Shown: positions 1 to 5,685 of the stretch, one piece after another | Layout of the letters: each line of letters starts with the position of its first letter | Position numbering within the stretch: the first letter of the stretch is position 1 | DNA from: Hydrogenophaga sp. | Lineage (GTDB): Bacteria; Pseudomonadota; Gammaproteobacteria; Burkholderiales; Burkholderiaceae_C | Assembly (NCBI GenBank): GCA_021154985.1 | Contig: JAJNQE010000159.1 | Span: 1 to 5,685, forward strand | DNA length: 5,685 bases | Direction: 5' to 3' | Notes under the pieces: model-generated | The model's input: only the letters and a program-made list of their open reading frames with translations | Databases searched by the model: none | Told to the model about the DNA's origin: nothing | Translations under genes and position numbers: made by a program

Positions 1-126
1 ATCAAGGAGAAGACCCGCGAGATGGCCCGTGCCACCGACGACTACGTGCATGAGCACCCCTGGCGCGCGGTGGGCACCGCCGCCGGCATCGGCCTGGTGA
101 TCGGCCTGCTGATCAGCCGGCGTTGA
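1..126 (+). CDS. DUF883 (YqjD/ElaB-type) membrane-anchored protein, 3' end only
   Basis: The frame is open from base 1 and ends at TGA 124-126, giving the last 41 residues of a protein whose start lies outside the window. The visible part is a polar helical stretch, then a YVHEHPWRAVG motif, a glycine-rich hydrophobic helix (about the last 20 residues) and a terminal SRR. This is the typical C-terminus of the DUF883 family: a conserved 'Y-x-x-x-x-PW-x-x-VG' followed by a C-terminal inner-membrane anchor and basic end. In E. coli, family members such as YqjD and ElaB are inner-membrane proteins, linked to ribosome binding and stationary phase or stress; that role is family knowledge and is not shown here. 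The stop codon overlaps the next gene's TTG start, and the two downstream genes match yqjE and yqjK, which supports the assignment. Confidence 0.88.
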   Translation: MKEKTREMARATDDYVHEHPWRAVGTAAGIGLVIGLLISRR

Positions 127-512
127 GCGGGCACGGCGTGCCTGTGCCCCCGACCCGCCTGTCGGCCTCGCTCAAGGGACTGACCGGCACCGTGCTCGAG
201 TTGCTCCAGCTGCGGCTGGAGCTGCTCAGCGTGGAAGCGCAAGAAGAGGTGCTGCGCGTCGGTGGCCTGTTGGTTTATGGCGCGGTGGCCGTGGCCTTTC
301 TCAGCCTGGGGCTGGGTTTTCTGGCCATGCTGATCACCGTGGCCTTGTGGGACACCCACCGCCTGCTGCCCCTGGCGGTGTTTGCCGGTTTGTTCATCGG
401 TCTGGGCGTCGTGGCCGTCTGGCTGGCGCGTGAGCGCGTGCGCAGCGGCACCCGGTTGTTTTCAGCCACGGTGGAAGAGCTCAAGCAAGACCGCGAGGAG
501 CTGCGCTCATGA
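123..512 (+). CDS. Phage holin family / YqjE-type inner-membrane protein
   Basis: This 129-residue protein has a polar N-terminus, an amphipathic segment with LQLRLELLSVEAQEE (about residues 28-42), two hydrophobic helices (about 47-75 and 81-102) and a charged C-terminal tail. That is the layout of the YqjE / 'phage holin family 3, superfamily III' proteins (DUF1469). These are chromosomal membrane proteins, and the holin name does not imply a prophage. The chosen start is TTG at 123, which overlaps the upstream TGA by four bases. In-frame GTG codons at 138 and 144 are alternatives, and none of the three has a clear Shine-Dalgarno sequence, so translation probably depends on coupling to the upstream gene. 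Exact function is unknown. It sits between a DUF883 protein and a YqjK-like protein, as in the yqjD-yqjE-yqjK arrangement, suggesting a joint role at the inner membrane. Confidence 0.87.
   Translation: MSGHGVPVPPTRLSASLKGLTGTVLELLQLRLELLSVEAQEEVLRVGGLLVYGAVAVAFLSLGLGFLAMLITVALWDTHRLLPLAVFAGLFIGLGVVAVWLARERVRSGTRLFSATVEELKQDREELRS
495..500 (+). promoter_or_regulatory. Shine-Dalgarno sequence for the YqjK-like gene
   Basis: GAGGAG lies eight bases before the ATG at 509, inside the last codons of the upstream gene. It is the clearest ribosome-binding site in the window and supports the ATG at 509 as the true start. Confidence 0.65.
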
Positions 513-823
513 GCGCCCCGGAGCTTGCGCGGGCCGAGCAGCTGGCGCGACGGCGCCAACAGCTGGTGCTGCGGTCCGGGCACTTGCGTGGCCATGTGGT
601 CCACCAGCTGCAGGCGGTGCAGCCTGCGCTGGCGTGGGCCGACCGGCTGCAGGACGCCTGGATCTGGCTGCGCGCCAACCCGTTGGCGGTAGCGGGCGGT
701 GTGCTCGCGGTGGCCGTGTGGCGCCCGCGCCGCCTGGCGGGTCTGGCGCTGCGGTTGTGGTCGGGCTGGAGGCTGCTGCAGCGCGCCCGCTCGGTCGGTG
801 GGACCGCCTCCCGCCTGCTCTGA
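509..823 (+). CDS. YqjK-like small membrane-associated protein
   Basis: This 104-residue protein starts at an ATG whose ATGA overlaps the stop of the preceding gene, with a good GAGGAG eight bases upstream. Residues 1-20 are rich in arginine and glutamine (AEQLARRRQQL), and the middle is amphipathic. One hydrophobic stretch (about 57-71, NPLAVAGGVLAVAVW) is followed by a basic, tryptophan-containing tail. An Arg/Gln-rich N-terminus with a single short hydrophobic helix fits the YqjK-like family, and its position directly after the DUF883 and YqjE-type genes strengthens this. The sequence is poorly conserved, so the call rests on layout and context more than on motifs. Function is unknown; it is probably anchored in the inner membrane together with the two upstream products. 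Confidence 0.78.
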   Translation: MSAPELARAEQLARRRQQLVLRSGHLRGHVVHQLQAVQPALAWADRLQDAWIWLRANPLAVAGGVLAVAVWRPRRLAGLALRLWSGWRLLQRARSVGGTASRLL

Positions 824-834
824 CCGGCGCGTTG

Positions 835-1293
835 ATGGCGCCGAAAATTCCGCAGTCGGTGCTGGTGGTGATCCACACACCGGCGCTTGAAGTGTTGCTC
901 ATCGAGCGAGCCGATGCACCTGGCTTCTGGCAATCGGTGACCGGCTCGAAGGACGCGCTGCATGAGTCCTACGCGCAGACCGCCGCGCGCGAGGTGGCCG
1001 AGGAAACCGGGCTCGATGTGCGGGCACCCGGTCACACGTTGACCGACTGGGCACTGGAAAACGTCTACGAGATCTACCCGCAGTGGCGCCACCGCTATGC
1101 CCCGGGCGTCACACACAACACCGAACACCTCTTTGGACTGTGCATTCCGCGGGCCGTGCCGGTCGTGCTCAGCCCGCGCGAGCACCGCGACCAGGTGTGG
1201 CTGCCCTGGGCGCAAGCGGCTGAACGCTGCTTCTCGCCGTCGAACGCCGAGGCGATTTCGTGGTTGCCCCGAATGACCGCAGGCCCGAACTGA
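835..1293 (+). CDS. nudB: Dihydroneopterin triphosphate diphosphatase (Nudix hydrolase)
   Basis: This 152-residue protein matches the length of E. coli NudB (about 150). NudB removes pyrophosphate from 7,8-dihydroneopterin triphosphate, a step of cytosolic folate synthesis, using Mg2+. Visible signatures are FWQSVTG (31-37) leading into the Nudix helix. The Nudix box runs from G37 through E44 to R52-E53-V-A-E56-E57-T-G-L60, with the metal-binding glutamates present. The NudB-specific block HRYAPGVTHNTE (86-97) separates it from generic Nudix proteins. The spacing G-x6-E is one residue longer than the textbook G-x5-E. The ATG at 835 is chosen because the beta-strand IPQSVLVVIH follows directly. 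The frame stays open upstream to 382, but that stretch overlaps two better genes and looks non-coding. The gap to the upstream gene is 11 bases, with no evident Shine-Dalgarno. Confidence 0.94.
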   Translation: MAPKIPQSVLVVIHTPALEVLLIERADAPGFWQSVTGSKDALHESYAQTAAREVAEETGLDVRAPGHTLTDWALENVYEIYPQWRHRYAPGVTHNTEHLFGLCIPRAVPVVLSPREHRDQVWLPWAQAAERCFSPSNAEAISWLPRMTAGPN

Positions 1294-1335
1294 TCTGCGC
1301 GTGTGGCGCGGGGTGTTGGTGGCATGATTTGCGCC
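1294..1335 (+). other. Largest intergenic gap (42 bases)
   Basis: This is the longest gap between genes in the window. No convincing -35/-10 pair and no hairpin followed by a T-run is seen. A GGGGT at 1310-1314 could act as a Shine-Dalgarno for an ATG at 1324, which would extend the next protein by four residues. Confidence 0.5.
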
Positions 1336-2064
1336 ATGAGCATTCTTCGTGTCGCCACCTACAACATCCACAAAGGCGTGCAGGGCCTGGGTCCCGGGAG
1401 GCGGTTGGAGATTCACAACCTGGCGCACGCGGTCGAGCAATTTGATGCCGACATCGTCTGCTTGCAGGAGGTGCGGCAGCACAACCGCAAGCTCGAAAAA
1501 CACTTCACCCGCTGGCCCGATCTCGACCAGGCCAGCTACCTCACCCCCGACGGTTACGAGGCGGTTTACCGCACCAATGCCACCACGCGCCACGGCGAAC
1601 ACGGCAACGCCTTGTTGTCGCGCTGGCCTGTGATTGGCAGCCAGCATTCCGATGTGTCCGACCACCGGTTCGAGCAACGTGGCTTGCTGCATGTGCAGTT
1701 GTTGATCGACGGTATCGAGGTGCATGTGGTCGTGGTGCACCTGGGCTTGATTCATGCCAGCCGCTCGCGCCAGGTGCAGCGCCTGGGCGAGTACATCGCC
1801 ACCGGTGTGCCCGAGACCGCGCCGTTGATCGTGGCCGGTGACTTCAACGACTGGGGCGCGCAACTGCTCAAACCCATGGCCGACCTGGGCCTGCGCACGT
1901 TTGAAGGCATCCGCCTGCCGACCTATCCCTCGCGGCTGCCGCTGCTGCACCTGGACCGCATCTTTGTGCGCGGGCTGCGACCCGTGTCGGCGCAAGTGCC
2001 GCATGGTCGCGCGTGGGCGCGCATGTCGGACCACCTGCCGCTGATCGCCGAGCTGGAGCTGTGA
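1336..2064 (+). CDS. Endonuclease/exonuclease/phosphatase (EEP) family protein, YbhP-like
   Basis: This 242-residue protein carries the EEP (DNase I-like / inositol-phosphatase) metal-dependent fold. Motifs in order are RVATYNIHKG (N10), VCLQEV (E45), VVVHLGL (H135), GDFNDW (D169, N171), LDRIF (D207) and MSDHLPL (D232-H233). All the usual catalytic and metal-binding residues of the family are present. Members hydrolyse phosphodiesters or phosphomonoesters in nucleic acids, lipids or inositides; the substrate here cannot be read from sequence. No signal peptide or membrane helix is seen, so a cytosolic enzyme is likely. The ATG at 1336 places the first beta-strand at residues 3-9 as in relatives as I recall them; ATG 1324 and GTG 1303 are in-frame alternatives. 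Its stop overlaps the GTG start of the cardiolipin synthase gene, as for ybhP and clsB in E. coli, suggesting a linked role in phospholipid metabolism. Confidence 0.9.
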   Translation: MSILRVATYNIHKGVQGLGPGRRLEIHNLAHAVEQFDADIVCLQEVRQHNRKLEKHFTRWPDLDQASYLTPDGYEAVYRTNATTRHGEHGNALLSRWPVIGSQHSDVSDHRFEQRGLLHVQLLIDGIEVHVVVVHLGLIHASRSRQVQRLGEYIATGVPETAPLIVAGDFNDWGAQLLKPMADLGLRTFEGIRLPTYPSRLPLLHLDRIFVRGLRPVSAQVPHGRAWARMSDHLPLIAELEL

Positions 2065-3374
2065 AAGCCAAAACCCTGACTTCGCGCCGCTCGCGGGCCG
2101 CACACGGTGTTTTGCGGGGTGGGCACCAGCTGTTGCTGCTGCAGGGTGGGGCCGAGTTTTTCCCGGCCCTGGTGGACGCCATGGACGCCGCGCGCCGCGT
2201 TGTGCACCTGGAAACCTACATTTTTGAATTCGCCGGCTCCGCGCTCAGCGTGGCCGAGGCGCTGGAGCGCGCGGCGCAACGCGGTGTGGTGGTGCGGCTG
2301 GTGATCGACGGCGTGGGCACGCCCTCGATCCCGCAGGCGTGGCGCGACCGCTTCGACGCGGCCGGCGTGCATTGGCACATCTATGCCCCGCTGGGCCGCT
2401 TCGGCCTGCTGCTGCCCAGCCGCTGGCGGCGCCTGCACCGCAAGCTGTGCGTGGTCGACGGCACGGTGGGTTTTTGCGGCGGCATCAACATCATCGATGA
2501 CCAGGACGATGTGGCCCTGGGCAAGCTGGACGCACCGCGGCTGGACTTTTCGCTGCGTGTGGCCGGCCCGCTGGTCAACGACATGACCGACACCATGGAA
2601 CAACTCTGGTGGCGCCTGCAGGCCGCGCGCCAGGCGCGCCGGCGCGAGTTCAAGGCGGCGTGGGAAGCCCTGAAAGAATCGCGGCCGGTGGGCGATTTTT
2701 CGCGCTTGTTGCAAAAGCTGGACGCGGCCTCCACCCTCCAGGGTGCCAGCGGTGACAGCGTGCTGGGCGACAGCAGCGCCGCGCCGCTGGGCGTGGACAG
2801 TGCCCGCGCCACGCTGCTGCTGCGCGACAACGTGAGCCACCGCCACGACATCGAACGCGCCTACCTCAAGGCTATCGGCGCGGCAAGGCGCGAGATCGTG
2901 ATCGCCAACGCGTACTTCATTCCCGGTCGCAAGCTGCGACGCGCGCTCATTCTGGCCGCCGCGCGCGGCGTGCGGGTGCGTTTGCTGTCGCAAGGCAAGT
3001 ACGAGAATTTCTTCCAGTACCGCGCTGCGCGTCCGGTGTACCAGCGCCTGGTCAATGCGGGCATCGAGATCCACGAATACGCGCCCAGCGCGCTGCACGC
3101 CAAGGTGGCGGTGGTGGACGAGCGCTGGTCCACCGTGGGTTCCACCAACCTCGATCCGCTGTCGCTGCTGCTCGCGCGCGAGGCCAACGTGATGACCACC
3201 GACCGGCGCTTTGCCAGCCTGCTGCGCAGCCACCTCGACGCTCTGGTGCAAAACGCGGGCGACATGGTCGATGTGCAGGCACTGAGCAGCCGGCACTGGA
3301 CGCAGCGGGTGTTGGACCGGATTGCGTTCGGCATCATGCGCGCCACACTTTTTGTCACCGGTCATCGCTATTGA
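2061..3374 (+). CDS. clsB: Cardiolipin synthase B (phospholipase D superfamily)
   Basis: This 437-residue protein has two complete HKD motifs, H126-x-K128-x4-D133 (LHRKLCVVDG) and H346-x-K348-x4-D353 (LHAKVAVVDE), each followed by a G-(G/S)-x-N-type element (GGIN, GSTN). The N-terminal LETYIFEF strand is typical of bacterial cardiolipin synthases. The family joins two phospholipids, or a phospholipid and a glycerol donor, to form cardiolipin at the inner membrane. No N-terminal transmembrane pair is present, which fits ClsB (about 413 residues in E. coli) rather than ClsA. The chosen start is GTG 2061, whose GTGA overlaps the upstream stop; the frame remains open to 2013, but that part overlaps the conserved SDH end of the EEP gene. 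A charged, low-complexity linker (about 190-250) separates the two halves. PLD-superfamily nucleases also have HKD motifs, but they are usually shorter with one motif per chain. Confidence 0.92.
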   Translation: MKAKTLTSRRSRAAHGVLRGGHQLLLLQGGAEFFPALVDAMDAARRVVHLETYIFEFAGSALSVAEALERAAQRGVVVRLVIDGVGTPSIPQAWRDRFDAAGVHWHIYAPLGRFGLLLPSRWRRLHRKLCVVDGTVGFCGGINIIDDQDDVALGKLDAPRLDFSLRVAGPLVNDMTDTMEQLWWRLQAARQARRREFKAAWEALKESRPVGDFSRLLQKLDAASTLQGASGDSVLGDSSAAPLGVDSARATLLLRDNVSHRHDIERAYLKAIGAARREIVIANAYFIPGRKLRRALILAAARGVRVRLLSQGKYENFFQYRAARPVYQRLVNAGIEIHEYAPSALHAKVAVVDERWSTVGSTNLDPLSLLLAREANVMTTDRRFASLLRSHLDALVQNAGDMVDVQALSSRHWTQRVLDRIAFGIMRATLFVTGHRY

Positions 3375-3381
3375 TCTGGCC

Positions 3382-4425
3382 ATGCAAGACGACCTGATCG
3401 TCCAGCGCCCGCAAGGCCTGTACTGTCCGCCGGGCGATTTCTACATCGACCCCTGGCGCAAGGTGGAGCGTGCGGTGATCACCCACGCGCACGCCGACCA
3501 TGCACGTCCAGGTCATGCGCACTACCTGGCCACGGCGGTGTCCGAGGGCCTGTTGCGTTCGCGCCTGGGGCAGGGCATCACGCTGCAGGGCCTGGCCTAC
3601 GGCGAAGCGGTGGAGCACAACGGCGTGTGCATCTCGCTGCACCCGGCTGGGCATGTGCTGGGCTCGGCCCAGGTGCGGGTGGAGCACGCCGGGCGGGTGT
3701 GGGTGGCCAGCGGCGACTACCGCACCACCCCAGCCGGCGCCACACCCGACCGCACCTGCGCACCCTTCGAGCCGGTGCGCTGCGACACCTTCATCACCGA
3801 GTCCACCTTCGGCTTGCCCATCTACCGCTGGCGAGCGGACGCCGAGTTGTTCGGCCAGATCAACCAATGGTGGTCCGACAACGCCGCGGCCGGGCGCGCC
3901 AGCGTGCTCGTGTGCTACAGCCTGGGCAAGGCGCAGCGCATCCTGGGCGGGGTTGATGCGTCCATCGGCCCCATCGTCTGCCACGGCGCGGTGGAGCCGC
4001 TCAACCGTGCTTACCGCGCGGCGGGCGTGGCCTTGCCCGAGACGCAGATGGTGAGCGACGTGACCGACAAGGCCAGCCTGCAGCGCGCGCTGGTGCTGTG
4101 TCCGGGCAGCGCGTTGGGCACACCGTGGATCAAACGCTTTGGCGATTTCTCCGACGCGTTCGCCAGCGGCTGGATGCAGGTGCGCGGCCAGCGAAGGCGC
4201 GGTGGGCACGACCGGGGCTTCGTGCTCAGCGACCACGCCGACTGGCCCGGGCTGCTGGGCGCCATCGGTGCCAGCTGCGCCGAGCGCGTGATCGTCACGC
4301 ACGGCAGCGTCCCGGTGCTGGTGCGCTATTTGCAAGAGCAAGGCTTGCAGGCCGAAGGCTTCGACACCGAGTACGGCGACGAGCACGAAACCCGAGCCGA
4401 GACCTTGGCCACACCCGCCCCATGA
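3382..4425 (+). CDS. Ligase-associated DNA exonuclease (MBL-fold, beta-CASP-like)
   Basis: This 347-residue protein has a metallo-beta-lactamase-type metal site: THAHADHARPGH with H35-x-H37-x-D39-H40, SLHPAGH (H87, H91) and SGDY (D112). Beta-CASP-like elements follow: ITESTFGLP (E140), CHGAVE (H201), SDHADW (H285) and VTHG (H307). The opening GLYCPPGDFYIDPW and the block FGLPIYRW are characteristic of the 'ligase-associated DNA exonuclease' family. Relatives are predicted to process DNA ends, probably 3' ends, before sealing; this is family knowledge with limited experimental support. ATG 3382 is preferred because the conserved region starts almost at once. It lies seven bases after the clsB stop, and TTG 3322 and 3352 would overlap clsB. 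No good Shine-Dalgarno is visible. Its stop overlaps the ATG of the DNA ligase gene, which supports joint translation and a shared repair role. Confidence 0.93.
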   Translation: MQDDLIVQRPQGLYCPPGDFYIDPWRKVERAVITHAHADHARPGHAHYLATAVSEGLLRSRLGQGITLQGLAYGEAVEHNGVCISLHPAGHVLGSAQVRVEHAGRVWVASGDYRTTPAGATPDRTCAPFEPVRCDTFITESTFGLPIYRWRADAELFGQINQWWSDNAAAGRASVLVCYSLGKAQRILGGVDASIGPIVCHGAVEPLNRAYRAAGVALPETQMVSDVTDKASLQRALVLCPGSALGTPWIKRFGDFSDAFASGWMQVRGQRRRGGHDRGFVLSDHADWPGLLGAIGASCAERVIVTHGSVPVLVRYLQEQGLQAEGFDTEYGDEHETRAETLATPAP

Positions 4426-5685
4426 AGCGCTTTGCCGACCTGTTCGCCGAGCTCGATGCGACCACATCGACGAGCGCGAAGGTGGCTGCGCTGCAGCGCT
4501 ACCTGGGCGCGGTGGACGACGCCGACGCCGCGTGGGCGGTGTACTTTTTGTCGGGCGGCAAACCGCGCCAGCTGATCAAGACCGCACAGCTGCGCGCGCT
4601 GGCCGAAGAGGCTTCCGGCCTGCCCGCGTGGCTGTTCGATGCAAGCTACCAGGCCGTGGGCGATCTGGCCGAGACGATTGCGCTGGTGTTGCCCGCGCCG
4701 CAAAGTGCAGATGGCTTGTCGGCCAGCTTGAGCGACTGGATGGAGCGGCGGCTGCTGCCCCTGCGCGGGCAGGGCGACGAAGCGGTGGCCACGGCACTGC
4801 GCGGCTGGTGGCGCGAGCTCGATGCCACCGGGCGCTTCTTGCTGGTCAAGCTGGTGGGTGGCGGCTTCCGCGTGGGCGTGAGCAAGCTGCTCGTGCAACG
4901 CGCGATTGCCCAGCATGCTGGGTTGGACGCCAAGCAGGTGGCCGCGCGCATGATGGGTTTCACCGACGGCAAGCGCCTGCCCACCGCAGCGCAATACCGC
5001 GCGCTGCTGGTGCCCGCCGAGGCGCCGGGCGACGAACACGCCGCGCGCGAGCCCAGCCAGCCTTACCCGTTTTTTCTGGCCAGCCCCCTGGGCAGCGAAG
5101 CCAGCGACGACCTGCTCGACATGGAGGTGGCCAGCACCGGCATCGTGCAGTCCATGCAGGCGCGCCTGGGGCCGGCCAGCGACTGGATGGCCGAGTGGAA
5201 GTTCGACGGCATCCGCGGCCAGATCGTCAAGCGCGCGGGGCAGGTGTGGGTGTGGTCGCGCGGCGAGGAGCTCATGAGCGATCGTTTCCCCGAGCTTCAG
5301 GCCCTGGCCCAGCGCTGGCCCGACGGCACGGTGATCGACGGGGAGATCCTGGTCTGGGAAGAGGGCGCACAACGCGTCTTGCCCGGTAGTGACCGCTCCG
5401 GACAGCCCGCGCCGTTTGCGCTGCTGCAGCAGCGCATTGGCCGCAAGACGCTGAACGCCAAGGTGCTGGCCGAGGCGCCCGTGAGCTTCATGGCCTACGA
5501 CCTGCTGGAGGCCGACGCACAAGACCTGCGTGCCGGGCCACAGGCCGAACGCCGCGCCCGCCTGGAGTCGTTGGCCAGCGACTTGAACGCGGTGGCGGGG
5601 CCGCGCCTGTGGCTGTCGCCACAGCTTGAAGGCAGCGACTGGGCCACACTCGCCGGACAACGGGGCAGGGCGCGCGACCTTGGTG
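4422..5685 (+). CDS. ATP-dependent DNA ligase (LigB-type), 5' part; runs off the window
   Basis: The frame is open from ATG 4422 to the window edge without a stop, giving 421 complete codons of a protein usually about 530-560 residues long. The N-terminal DNA-binding domain (about 1-220) includes WAVYFLSGGKPRQL and LVGGGFRVGVSK, typical of this ligase group. The adenylation domain follows, with motif I EWKFDGIRG (K260 is the predicted AMP-accepting lysine), motif IIIa-like VIDGEIL (E308) and FMAYDLLE (starting at F356). Later adenylation motifs and the OB-fold domain lie outside. The enzyme seals DNA nicks using ATP. It is distinct from the NAD-dependent LigA, and also from the protein named LigB in E. 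coli, which uses NAD. ATGA overlaps the exonuclease stop. The spacer after E308 (about 315-328) looks longer than in the relatives I recall. The group commonly sits with an MBL exonuclease, an Lhr-type helicase and a phosphoesterase, and the first of these is present here. Confidence 0.95.
   Translation, partial: MKRFADLFAELDATTSTSAKVAALQRYLGAVDDADAAWAVYFLSGGKPRQLIKTAQLRALAEEASGLPAWLFDASYQAVGDLAETIALVLPAPQSADGLSASLSDWMERRLLPLRGQGDEAVATALRGWWRELDATGRFLLVKLVGGGFRVGVSKLLVQRAIAQHAGLDAKQVAARMMGFTDGKRLPTAAQYRALLVPAEAPGDEHAAREPSQPYPFFLASPLGSEASDDLLDMEVASTGIVQSMQARLGPASDWMAEWKFDGIRGQIVKRAGQVWVWSRGEELMSDRFPELQALAQRWPDGTVIDGEILVWEEGAQRVLPGSDRSGQPAPFALLQQRIGRKTLNAKVLAEAPVSFMAYDLLEADAQDLRAGPQAERRARLESLASDLNAVAGPRLWLSPQLEGSDWATLAGQRGRARDLG

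Noticed and set aside
123..512. Prophage, suggested by the holin family name
   Set aside because: YqjE-type proteins are ordinary chromosomal genes, and no other phage gene, integrase or attachment site is visible.
382..834. Upstream extension of the nudB frame
   Set aside because: It would overlap the holin-family and YqjK-like genes almost completely. Its translation is Ala/Gly/Arg-rich and NudB normally starts near residue 1 of the 835 ATG.
1294..1335. Intrinsic terminator or promoter between nudB and the EEP gene
   Set aside because: There is no hairpin with a T-run and no recognisable -35/-10 pair.
481..2103. Long open frame on the - strand (540 codons)
   Set aside because: It lies opposite three convincing genes. 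Its translation is low-complexity, rich in His, Arg and Gln with no recognisable motif, as expected for the antisense of GC-rich coding DNA.
1923..3383. Long open frame on the - strand (486 codons) opposite clsB
   Set aside because: The + strand has two exact HKD motifs in the right context. The antisense product has an unusual His/Gln/Ala/Arg composition and no domain signature.
3355..4467. - strand open frame (370 codons) opposite the exonuclease
   Set aside because: The + strand carries a full set of MBL/beta-CASP motifs; the antisense frame is a codon-bias shadow.
4532..5389. + strand open frame of 285 codons inside the ligase gene
   Set aside because: It is out of frame with the ligase, very Arg/Gly/Ala-rich and without motifs.
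4326..5660. - strand open frame (444 codons) opposite the ligase
   Set aside because: The + strand frame from 4422 has ligase motifs I, IIIa-like and the FMAYDLLE block and stays open to the edge; the antisense product has none.

Overview
The window is GC-rich bacterial DNA with every credible gene on the + strand. Protein signatures suggest a betaproteobacterium, most likely Burkholderiales and plausibly Comamonadaceae (for example a Hydrogenophaga-like genus). They include a NudB with a one-residue-longer Nudix box, an EEP phosphatase next to a ClsB-type cardiolipin synthase, and an MBL exonuclease next to an ATP-dependent ligase. The lineage is inferred from recalled family resemblance, not from a search.

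Layout. (1) Bases 1-823 hold a membrane-protein set: the 3' end of a DUF883/YqjD-ElaB-type anchor protein, a YqjE-type 'phage holin family' two-helix membrane protein, and a small YqjK-like protein. These match the order of the enterobacterial yqjD-yqjE-yqjK genes. (2) Bases 835-1293 encode NudB, dihydroneopterin triphosphate diphosphatase of folate synthesis. (3) Bases 1336-3374 encode an endonuclease/exonuclease/phosphatase (EEP) family protein and a two-HKD cardiolipin synthase B. This is the same pairing as ybhP-clsB of E. coli. (4) Bases 3382-5685 encode a ligase-associated metallo-beta-lactamase-fold DNA exonuclease and the first 421 residues of an ATP-dependent DNA ligase that runs off the right edge. 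The ligase has no stop codon in the window, so an ORF search that requires a stop would miss it.

The eight genes are packed tightly. Four junctions are 4-base start/stop overlaps (at 123, 509, 2061 and 4422) and the other three gaps are 11, 42 and 7 bases. No convincing promoter or intrinsic terminator is visible, so the window could be one long transcript. The overlaps fall inside functional pairs or sets and the gaps fall between them, which suggests separate modules placed end to end. No RNA gene, mobile element, CRISPR array or substantial repeat was seen. The least understood part is the exonuclease-ligase pair, a predicted DNA-repair module whose usual further partners (an Lhr-type helicase and a phosphoesterase) would lie just beyond the window if present.
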